From contig QGUY01000031.1 of the NCBI GenBank assembly GCA_003242315.1, positions 1 through 21,370 on the forward strand: a stretch of 21,370 nucleotides of DNA, in the 5' to 3' direction. Position 1 is the stretch's first letter, and every line of letters begins with the position of its first letter. Under the pieces are notes generated by a model, which had not been told where the DNA came from, did not search any database, and saw only the letters and a program-made list of their open reading frames with translations. The stretch comes from Bacteroidota bacterium (lineage in GTDB: Bacteria > Bacteroidota > Bacteroidia > Cytophagales > Cyclobacteriaceae). A program made the translations under genes and the position numbers. Below are positions 15,903 to 21,370 of this stretch, piece by piece.

Positions 15903-17174
15903 TCAGCAGGGCAGCGTCACAGTAAAGGTACTACCTTTTCCGAATTCCGAGCTAAAATCAATGGTGCCATTCAGCAGGCCCACGTAGCGCTTTACAATGT
16001 TCAGGCCAAGACCGGTACCCTGAATGTTTGACACGTTGCTGGCCCTGTAAAACCGCTCGAAAATGTGTTTCGCCTCGTCTTCGGGAATGCCCACACCTTC
16101 GTCACGTACCGAAATGCGGAGCCGGTCGGGATCAAAGGTCAGGCCCAGGTATATGGTTTTGCCTTCGTCCGAGTACTTGCTGGCGTTGGACACCAGGTTG
16201 AAGGTGATGTTTCTGAGTACCTTGGGGTCTGATTGGATTCTGCGTTTGGATCCTTCGCAGCTGATCTTGATCTCCTGACCCGGCTTCAGGGTGAGTCTCA
16301 GTTCCTCAACGATATCTTCGAAAATTTCTTCGACGTCGATTTCTTCGGATAGCACTTCCACCTTGCCCTCTTCAAGCTTGCCTAGTGAAAGGAAATCGTT
16401 CAGGATGTTTGTAAGGTGGTTGACGGACGACTTGATTCGGTCGATGTGCTTGTCGATGCGGGACAAGTCGCCCTTGTCCCTATACTTCCTGATCAGCGAT
16501 GCGGAGCTTAACACAGAACTCAGCGGTGTCCGGAATTCATGGGAAGCCATCGAAACGAACTTCGTCTTGAGCTCGTTCACTTCGCGTTCTCTCTGAAGGG
16601 CTTTCTTGGCTTCCTCTTCAGCACGTCGGCGTTCCTGTATTTGCTCTTCGAGATCCTTATTCAGCTTTTCCAACTCCCGGATGGTTTTGTCGAGTGCTTC
16701 GGTTCGCGACTTGACCTTTCGTTCAAGCTCGGCAGCGTAGATGATGAGCTGTTCCTCACTCTTTCTCAGGGCTTCTTCTGATTTCTTGCGCAGCGTTATG
16801 TCGATGATGAAGGCGATCACCAGGGAATGGCCATCGATGGTGACGCTGCTGAGACTGACCTCAACGGGAAATTCTGTGCCGTCCTTTCGGGCGGCCAGCA
16901 GATCGCGACCTACACCCATTCGACGGGGGCGGGGATCCTGAAAGAACTGCTCGCGGTAGACGGCATGGCGGGCGCGAAATCGTTCGGGCAGGAGTTTGCC
17001 GAGGTGCATGTTCACCAGCTCCCCGGGCTCATAGCCGAACATCTTTTCCGCAACCGGGTTGGCCAGAAATATCCGACCCTCCTCATTAACAATAATGATT
17101 CCCTCGGCAGAATTCTGGAAAATCTGGCGAAAGGTGTCCTGGGAAAGGATCGAATCTTTCTGCTCTACAGCCAT
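15903..17174 (-). CDS. Soluble PAS-domain sensor histidine kinase
   Basis: Cytoplasmic sensor kinase, very probably for the adjacent REC-Crp regulator. Numbering is from the ATG at 17174. A PAS domain spans about 13-130 (GIIIVNEEGRIFLANPVAEKMFGYEPGEL). A long coiled coil follows at about 134-208. The phospho-acceptor is His212 in MASHEFRTPL. The ATPase domain has an N box (Asn326, Asn330), G1 DEGVGIP (Asp358) and G2 GTGLGL (386-391). There is no transmembrane segment, so the signal is internal, perhaps redox, oxygen or a small ligand bound by PAS; no ligand residues can be assigned. A TTG at 17195 could extend it by 7 residues, but the ATG is preferred. It is transcribed divergently from the first stress-protein gene, 120 bases away. 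Confidence 0.95.
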   Translation of the reverse strand: MAVEQKDSILSQDTFRQIFQNSAEGIIIVNEEGRIFLANPVAEKMFGYEPGELVNMHLGKLLPERFRARHAVYREQFFQDPRPRRMGVGRDLLAARKDGTEFPVEVSLSSVTIDGHSLVIAFIIDITLRKKSEEALRKSEEQLIIYAAELERKVKSRTEALDKTIRELEKLNKDLEEQIQERRRAEEEAKKALQREREVNELKTKFVSMASHEFRTPLSSVLSSASLIRKYRDKGDLSRIDKHIDRIKSSVNHLTNILNDFLSLGKLEEGKVEVLSEEIDVEEIFEDIVEELRLTLKPGQEIKISCEGSKRRIQSDPKVLRNITFNLVSNASKYSDEGKTIYLGLTFDPDRLRISVRDEGVGIPEDEAKHIFERFYRASNVSNIQGTGLGLNIVKRYVGLLNGTIDFSSEFGKGSTFTVTLPC

Positions 17175-17191
17175 GGTTGTGGCAATATTGT

Positions 17192-17221
17192 GCAATATAG
17201 GCCACCCGGGGGGATGATAAA
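17192..17221 (-). promoter_or_regulatory. Possible promoter of the histidine kinase operon
   Basis: On the minus strand TTTT (17221-17218) and TATATTGC (17199-17192) are 19 bases apart, a loose match to TTTG-N19-TAnnTTTG. Transcription would start about 15 bases before the ATG at 17174. The palindrome at 17223-17241 lies just upstream of the -33 element. Confidence 0.35.
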
Positions 17222-17222
17222 A

Positions 17223-17241
17223 GTCAGGTTAATGACCTGAC
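17223..17241. promoter_or_regulatory. Palindrome in the kinase/stress-protein divergent promoter region
   Basis: GTCAGGT and ACCTGAC form a perfect 7-bp inverted repeat with a 5-base centre (TAATG). It lies midway in the 120-bp space between the divergent kinase and universal-stress-protein genes, about 53 bases before the predicted start of the latter. It is not followed by a T-tract, so an operator is more likely than a terminator. It is not a textbook Crp (TGTGA) or FNR (TTGAT) site. Confidence 0.5.
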
Positions 17242-17272
17242 ACTCATCCTGAAATTGGCCAGGCGGGCCGGT

Positions 17273-17280
17273 TAGCTTTG
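17273..17280 (+). promoter_or_regulatory. -7 element of the first universal stress protein gene
   Basis: TAGCTTTG fits the Bacteroidota -7 consensus TAnnTTTG at every position. Transcription would begin near 17285, leaving about 10 bases of leader. No -33 TTTG stands at the usual distance, which is what an activator-dependent promoter might look like. Confidence 0.5.
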
Positions 17281-17294
17281 GATGAATTTGTGTT

Positions 17295-17720
17295 ATGAAA
17301 GGGAAGATCCTTTGCCCAATTGACTTTTCTGAGTCGTCCATCGAGGCACTCAAATACGCCATCGAAATGGCGAATAAGGAAGGCCGGGGCGTCACGGTGC
17401 TCTATTCCTATCGCCTCATTCAGCCAGACCAGGAGGAAGAAATCCTCAAGTTCAGGAATCGCGTGGAGCTTCGCGCCCGGGAGCGCTTCTGTATGCTTGA
17501 ACCCTTCTTCCATAACGGTACCGTTACTGACCACGAGTTCCTGATCGAGATTGGATTTTTCTCTGATTGCATACTACGGCAGGTTCGAAACAACCAGGTC
17601 GACAAGATCGTTCTGGACAGCAATATGCGTAGGCTGATTGTCGAACGTCCGCATGAGAGTTTCCTTGGCTCCCTTCCTGTTCCGGTTATTATCGTCGGTG
17701 GCGACACCCCGTCGCCTTAA
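17295..17720 (+). CDS. Universal stress protein, single domain, no ATP-binding motif
   Basis: Single UspA-fold protein of 141 residues. The N-terminal KILCPIDFSESSIEALKYAIEMA strand-helix and the C-terminal VPVIIVGG strand are typical. The usual nucleotide signature G-x2-G-x9-G-S/T between DLIV and the last helix is absent: here it reads VDKIVLDSNMRRLIVERPHESFLGSLPVPV. It therefore probably does not bind ATP, like UspA itself, and may act through protein contacts. It is the first gene downstream of the divergent kinase promoter region, followed 74 bases later by a tandem-domain family member. Control by the adjacent kinase/REC-Crp pair is inferred from position only. Confidence 0.85.
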   Translation: MKGKILCPIDFSESSIEALKYAIEMANKEGRGVTVLYSYRLIQPDQEEEILKFRNRVELRARERFCMLEPFFHNGTVTDHEFLIEIGFFSDCILRQVRNNQVDKIVLDSNMRRLIVERPHESFLGSLPVPVIIVGGDTPSP

Positions 17721-17794
17721 TTGACATCCTGTCTTGTTCACGAATCAAAAAATGCTTTACTTTCACCAATAACCGAATCCCTGAACCATTTTTT

Positions 17795-18649
17795 ATGAAG
17801 AAGATTCTTGTCCCTACCGATTTTTCCAAACCTGCCCGTATTGCACTTGACGTGGCCTCGGAGATTGCCCGTAAGGCCGGAGCCGAACTTATCCTGCTTC
17901 ACGTAGCGGAAGCTGCTTCGTCAACTTCTTTTGCTGTCACAGGAGATGTGGGGCTTTCTGATTCAGAAGACGCCCTGTTTACAATGAAGCTTATTGAGCG
18001 TTCCAAGAAGCAGCTCGAAAAGCTCAGTGCAGACGATAAGCTCAAGGGAATCAAGGTGAGCACGGAACTGCGTGTTGGTACGCCTTTCCACGGCATCAAT
18101 ACTATTGTTGCCAATTCCAAGGTCGACCTTATCGTTATGGGCACTGGTGGACACTCGGGACTTGACAAGGTATTCCTCGGAACCAATACCGAGAAGGTTG
18201 TGCGTCGTTCGCATTGTCCGGTACTCACCGTTCAAAAGAAGCCTGCGCGTGTTGACTTCAAGAACATCGTGTATGCTACTTCCATGAGCAAAGAGGAAGA
18301 AGTTTTCTCGCGCATCGTTCGCCGTACGCAGGAGATGTACAACTCAACGATTCACCTCGTCCGTATCAACACGCCGGGTAACTTCCAACGCGATGCGGTA
18401 GTGCTGAAATACATGCAGGACTTCGCGAAGAAGCTTCAGCTCAAGAATTATACACTCAATGTCTACAACGACCTTACGGAGGAAGAAGGCATCGCCTATT
18501 TTGCAGACAGCATTGACGCTGATCTAATCGCGATGGCTACTCATGGAAGAACAGGTGTCGCCCACGTCCTTGCCGGCAGCATTGCGGAGGAAGTGGTGAC
18601 GCATGCCAAGCGTCCGGTTCTCACCTTCGTTACGAAACATCGTAAATAA
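17795..18649 (+). CDS. Tandem-domain universal stress protein
   Basis: Two fused UspA domains (about 1-147 and 154-284). Domain 1 starts MKKILVPTDFSKPA and holds a complete ATP-binding signature G-x2-G-x9-G-T at Gly116, Gly119 and Gly129-Thr130. Domain 2 has MATHGRTG...AGS, in which the first Gly is Ala248-type and the spacing to the GS matches the family, so its nucleotide site is slightly altered. Such tandem proteins bind ATP or other nucleotides and aid survival in energy or oxygen limitation. It lies 74 bases after the single-domain member, on the same strand, with a strong terminator behind it. Co-regulation of the two is likely. Confidence 0.94.
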   Translation: MKKILVPTDFSKPARIALDVASEIARKAGAELILLHVAEAASSTSFAVTGDVGLSDSEDALFTMKLIERSKKQLEKLSADDKLKGIKVSTELRVGTPFHGINTIVANSKVDLIVMGTGGHSGLDKVFLGTNTEKVVRRSHCPVLTVQKKPARVDFKNIVYATSMSKEEEVFSRIVRRTQEMYNSTIHLVRINTPGNFQRDAVVLKYMQDFAKKLQLKNYTLNVYNDLTEEEGIAYFADSIDADLIAMATHGRTGVAHVLAGSIAEEVVTHAKRPVLTFVTKHRK

Positions 18650-18668
18650 CCGCTTGCGCATCACTGAT

Positions 18669-18702
18669 TTTGGGGCCCGGCATTCCGGGCTTTTTATTTT
18701 TG
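18669..18702 (+). promoter_or_regulatory. Predicted J-domain gene promoter overlapping the terminator
   Basis: TTTG at 18669-18672 and TATTTTTG at 18695-18702 resemble the Bacteroidota -33/-7 pair, with a spacer of 22 bases (one above the usual 19-21). The hairpin of the upstream terminator occupies the spacer. Transcription would start within a few bases of the ATG at 18707. Confidence 0.4.
18675..18700 (+). terminator. Rho-independent terminator after the tandem stress protein gene
   Basis: GCCCGG and CCGGGC form a perfect 6-bp GC stem around CATT, followed by TTTTTATTTT. It ends only 6 bases before the ATG of the J-domain gene, and its T-tract overlaps a perfect -7 box for that gene. Confidence 0.88.
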
Positions 18703-18706
18703 CCTG

Positions 18707-19492
18707 ATGGCTGACTATTACGAGATCCTCGGTGTAACCGATCATGCTTCGCAGGAAGATATCCGAACGGCTTACCGGAAGCTTGTCATCCGGTATCATC
18801 CCGATCGAAATCCCGATCCTTCCGCCGCCGAGAAAATCCGCCAGATAAACGTCGCTTATGACGTACTAAGCGATCCGGAGAAAAGGCGGAAATACGATCT
18901 GTCGCGAACAATATCCTGGACGGAGCCTGTCGTAACCCCGCAGCCAGCGCATCGCGACCCGGCTTATCACCGCCGGGCCAGGCCCCGGCCACAGTCAGGA
19001 CCCCCGCCTGTCAACCCGTGGGTTGTGCGGTATCAAAAGTACGCGCGGGTCATTTCCCGTGTGGCCCTTGTCTTTTGTGTGTTGCTGCTCATAGATGTCG
19101 TTTTGCCCACGCGACAGGACGATGAGAAAATAATACAGCTGATCGATCTGGGTGATGGTGCCAACAGGTCGGACCGGCTGGTGATTCGCACAAATTACGG
19201 CAGCGAGATTAGCTTCGACACGCATGAGGCTTGGGTGTTCTCGGAAGGGACGGTCGTCTACCTGTACCGCACCCGAATTCTTTCGATCCCACGCAGAATT
19301 GCATCCAATGGAGTTATTGAGCGTATTCCTGTCACCCTCTTGGGCAACTTTGTATTTTTTCCCTTGGTACTGGCGGTGACGTCAGTGCTGGGTGTGTTCC
19401 GCAGAAGCGATCGTCGGCTCATGAACAGCCTGGGGGTGGTTAACATGTTTCTCTTATTTTTGTGCCTGTTGTTTTGGCTCCTCTTTCGGTAG
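18707..19492 (+). CDS. Membrane-anchored J-domain (DnaJ-like) protein
   Basis: Co-chaperone-like protein that should recruit and stimulate a DnaK-type Hsp70 at the membrane. The J domain covers about 1-66 (DYYEILGVTDHASQEDIRTAYRKL), with the essential HPD at 31-33 and YDVLSDPEKRRKYD. A Pro/Arg-rich linker (about 72-105) leads to a transmembrane helix at about 114-133. A beta-rich soluble stretch (about 138-205) follows, then two more hydrophobic helices at about 210-230 and 242-260. It lacks the Gly/Phe region, zinc fingers and C-terminal domain of true DnaJ, so it is a type III J protein of unknown client. A SUI1 gene follows after 20 bases. Confidence 0.9.
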   Translation: MADYYEILGVTDHASQEDIRTAYRKLVIRYHPDRNPDPSAAEKIRQINVAYDVLSDPEKRRKYDLSRTISWTEPVVTPQPAHRDPAYHRRARPRPQSGPPPVNPWVVRYQKYARVISRVALVFCVLLLIDVVLPTRQDDEKIIQLIDLGDGANRSDRLVIRTNYGSEISFDTHEAWVFSEGTVVYLYRTRILSIPRRIASNGVIERIPVTLLGNFVFFPLVLAVTSVLGVFRRSDRRLMNSLGVVNMFLLFLCLLFWLLFR

Positions 19493-19512
19493 GGCAGACA
19501 TTACAAAGCGAA

Positions 19513-19857
19513 ATGGCTAAAAAGAACGAATGGAAGAGGCGGGAAGGAGTGGTTTATTCCACTGATGCGGACTTTAATTACTCTGTCCCCCAACACGAGG
19601 AACTCGCTACGCTGCCCCCGGATCAGCAGAGACTGGTGGTATTCCTGGACAAGAGTGGCCGCGCAGGGAAACAGGTAACAGTGGTGGGAGGCTTTACGGG
19701 CACTTCTGACGACCTGGAGGCGCTTGCCCGAACACTGAAAACGCGCTGTGGTGTCGGAGGCTCAGTAAAAGCGGGCGAAATCATCATTCAGGGGGATTTG
19801 CGTGAAAAAGTGCTGGGTATTTTGAAATCTACCGGGTACCGGGCTCAAAAGCGCTAG
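19513..19857 (+). CDS. SUI1/eIF1-like translation factor (YciH family)
   Basis: Bacterial relative of eukaryotic initiation factor eIF1, thought to bind the ribosome and influence start-site fidelity. It has 114 residues. The basic N-terminus (MAKKNEWKRREG) is followed by the SUI1 fold: RLVVFLDKSGRAGKQVTVVGGF, LEALARTLKTRCGVGGSVK and the invariant IIIQGDLREKVLGIL, ending GYRAQKR. The ATG at 19513 was preferred over an in-frame start at 19462, which would lie inside the J-domain gene and add residues foreign to the family. It sits 20 bases after that gene and may share its transcript. Confidence 0.95.
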   Translation: MAKKNEWKRREGVVYSTDADFNYSVPQHEELATLPPDQQRLVVFLDKSGRAGKQVTVVGGFTGTSDDLEALARTLKTRCGVGGSVKAGEIIIQGDLREKVLGILKSTGYRAQKR

Positions 19858-19865
19858 TCTTTCCC

Positions 19866-19880
19866 GGGTGGTCGCCACCC
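19866..19880. repeat. Perfect 6-bp inverted repeat after the SUI1 gene
   Basis: GGGTGG-TCG-CCACCC lies 9 bases after the SUI1 stop. It could stall or end transcription, but no T-tract follows on either strand, so it is listed as an inverted repeat only. Confidence 0.4.
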
Positions 19881-19936
19881 TACCCATCATTTCCGCCATT
19901 CCTGTATTGCGCAAAACGAGTCGAAGCGGAATATTT

Positions 19937-19944
19937 TATCTTTC
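19937..19944 (+). promoter_or_regulatory. Possible -7 element of the amidohydrolase-like gene
   Basis: TATCTTTC matches TAnnTTTG in all but the last position and lies 32 bases before the ATG at 19977. No -33 TTTG is found at the usual distance. Confidence 0.3.
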
Positions 19945-19976
19945 AGGTTCATTTGAGCTGAATAACCATCGCGAGG

Positions 19977-21320
19977 ATGCGAATATTTGTCGCCAACACG
20001 ATATGGATTGCCGTGGGCGCACTGCTGGTACTTACCACGGCAGTCGCGCAGGATAAGGAGTTGGCGCCTGTGTCCGACACATATGCAATCCGGAATCTCA
20101 CCATCATTCCAGCCCCGGGTCGCCGCATCGAAAAAGGCACGATTATCATTCAGAACGGGCTTATTGAAGCCGTAGGGGAGAACGTCCCCATCCCGCCAAA
20201 AGCAATAATCATTGAGGGTGATAGCCTGTTTGCATACCCCGCGTTCATTGAAGGCCTGTCGAAAACAGGGGTAAAAAGCCCCGGTGAAGAGGAACCTGGA
20301 CGCATAGAAGACCCCGGCAATCCACCGCCATCCCGCGCCGGCATCAACCCGCAACGCGATGTGCGCGATTACCTTGACCCCAACGACCCCACAATCAAAG
20401 AACTGCGTTGCGCAGGATTTGGCGCTTCGCAGGTGGTGCCGAGAGGAATATTATTACCCGGGTCCGCTGCGGTGATATTGCTCGGGGGCAAAACGTCCGA
20501 TGAGTTGGTGCTAAAGCCGCGCAGTGCATGCTATTCTGAACTCACATCGAACAGGACGGTTTATCCCAGCACCGTGATGGCTGTCCTCGCCAAATGGCGG
20601 GAGCTTTATCGCCAGGCTGAACTTGCGCGGGACTATGCTGCTTTGTACGCCACAAATGCGAGCGGTTTGCCTCGCCCCGAGGCCAACCGCACACTGGAGG
20701 CGCTCTATCCCGTAACGACGCGACAGCAGCCCGTGCTCTTCCGCGCTTCAAAGATGCTTGACATTCAGCGCGTCCTTTCATTGCAGAAAGAACTTGGATT
20801 CGTTCTTATCCTCGCCGACGTGAGCGAGGGATGGGATCTCACAGAAATGATCAAAGCATCGGGTGCACGCGTTTTTCTCTCTCTTGACCTTCCGGAAGAT
20901 CCTGCCGAGGAAGAGAAAGCGAAGGCAGACAGTCTCTCAAACCCCGAATTGAAGGCGCTTGTTAAACGGCGCTCTGAATTCATTCAAAAGATGACGGCAC
21001 AGGCAGCGGCATTTGACTCTGCAGGAATCAAGTTTGGATTCTCCGCCATGGACACCAAATACAGCGAACTGCACAAGAACCTACGCAGGATGGTTGAAGC
21101 AGGCCTGAATCCGGAGTCGGCCTTAGCCGCCCTCACGATCAATGCCGCGCAAATTCTCGGAGTCGATGACAGGCTGGGAACCATTGAGAAGGGTAAGATT
21201 GCCAACGTGGCCCTGTTCAATAAGCCTATGTTCGACAAAGACGCGAAGGTGATGACAATGTTCGTTGATGGAGCGCTATACACCTGCTTCGAAAAGGATG
21301 CGCACAAGAAGTCAGCCTAA
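19977..21320 (+). CDS. Exported amidohydrolase-like protein lacking the HxH metal motif
   Basis: Member of the amidohydrolase superfamily (imidazolonepropionase-related), 447 residues. A signal peptide covers about 1-24 (ending TTAVA). The N-terminal beta-sandwich is present: YAIRNLTIIPAPGRRIEKGTIIIQNGLIEAVGENVPIP. So is the C-terminal part: MVEAGLNPESALAALTINAAQILGVDDRLGTIEKGKIANVALF. Where active members have PGFIDAHTH, this protein reads YPAFIEGLSKTG, so the first metal-binding HxH is gone. The later His positions are not evident either. A Pro/Glu-rich insert follows (about 99-135). It is probably a non-catalytic relative; such proteins can pair with an active amidohydrolase, which might lie beyond the window. 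The stop at 21318-21320 is intact. Confidence 0.82.
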   Translation: MRIFVANTIWIAVGALLVLTTAVAQDKELAPVSDTYAIRNLTIIPAPGRRIEKGTIIIQNGLIEAVGENVPIPPKAIIIEGDSLFAYPAFIEGLSKTGVKSPGEEEPGRIEDPGNPPPSRAGINPQRDVRDYLDPNDPTIKELRCAGFGASQVVPRGILLPGSAAVILLGGKTSDELVLKPRSACYSELTSNRTVYPSTVMAVLAKWRELYRQAELARDYAALYATNASGLPRPEANRTLEALYPVTTRQQPVLFRASKMLDIQRVLSLQKELGFVLILADVSEGWDLTEMIKASGARVFLSLDLPEDPAEEEKAKADSLSNPELKALVKRRSEFIQKMTAQAAAFDSAGIKFGFSAMDTKYSELHKNLRRMVEAGLNPESALAALTINAAQILGVDDRLGTIEKGKIANVALFNKPMFDKDAKVMTMFVDGALYTCFEKDAHKKSA

Positions 21321-21350
21321 GCAGTAGAAGGAACGGGGCGCCGAACCGCG

Positions 21351-21362
21351 AAAAAAAAAAAA
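21351..21362. repeat. 12-base poly-A run at the contig edge
   Basis: Twelve A residues lie 8 bases before the window end, followed by AG-rich sequence. Together with the scrambled first ~70 bases this looks like assembly-edge noise, not a biological element. Confidence 0.5.
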
Positions 21363-21370
21363 GGAGGAAG

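Noticed and set aside
17175..17195. TTG start adding 7 residues to the histidine kinase
   Set aside because: The ATG at 17174 is available, and the extra residues overlap the predicted -7 region of its promoter.
17223..17241. Reading the divergent-region palindrome as a canonical Crp or FNR box
   Set aside because: It lacks TGTGA-N6-TCACA and TTGAT-N4-ATCAA; the TCA/TGA triplets are in the opposite order. It is kept only as an unassigned operator candidate.
19462..19512. 17-residue N-terminal extension of the SUI1 gene
   Set aside because: It lies inside the end of the J-domain gene, is not like the family, and MAKKNEWKRREG at 19513 is a typical start.

Overview
The window is a chromosomal segment of a Bacteroidota bacterium, most likely of the Cytophagales/Cytophagia type. 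The evidence is a SusC/SusD outer-membrane pair, a xylanase with a type IX secretion (T9SS) C-terminal sorting domain, Bacteroidota-type promoter elements (TTTG / TAnnTTTG), and Bacteroidota-typical genes such as a DUF4199-like protein and a REC-Crp fusion regulator. Base composition looks close to 50% GC by eye. Both ends look like error-rich contig edges: the first ~70 bases scramble the start of a glycosidase gene, and the last bases are a 12-A run.

Bases 1-9560 are a xylan utilisation locus. In order: a 5'-truncated GH3 glycosidase (probable beta-xylosidase), a SusC TonB-dependent transporter, its SusD lipoprotein, a Rho-independent terminator, a secreted GH10 endo-xylanase with a T9SS tail, and a convergent LacI-family regulator. 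The likely flow is extracellular GH10 cleavage of xylan, capture and import of oligosaccharides by SusD/SusC, and trimming to xylose by GH3. A LacI-type palindrome (CGCAATCGGTTGCG) lies between the -33 and -7 elements of the susC promoter. Its exact reverse complement lies next to the -7 element of lacI. The regulator therefore probably represses both susCD and itself.

Bases 9561-12458 hold a long non-coding stretch with further operator-like half-sites, a small secreted protein of unknown function with a strong -7 box and terminator, an exported SMP-30/gluconolactonase-like beta-propeller, and a convergent DUF456 membrane protein.

Bases 12459-14757 hold a DUF4199-like membrane protein whose 3' end overlaps, tail to tail, the Gly-rich 3' end of a lemA-TPM-TPM operon on the minus strand.

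Bases 14823-18649 form a signalling and stress module. A soluble PAS histidine kinase and a response regulator with a Crp-type output form one minus-strand operon. Two universal stress proteins are transcribed divergently. A 7-bp-arm palindrome sits in the shared promoter region and is the best candidate control site.

Bases 18707-21320 hold a membrane-anchored J-domain protein, a SUI1/YciH translation factor, and an exported amidohydrolase-like protein that has lost its usual metal-binding HxH motif. No tRNA, rRNA, CRISPR array, insertion sequence or prophage was seen.
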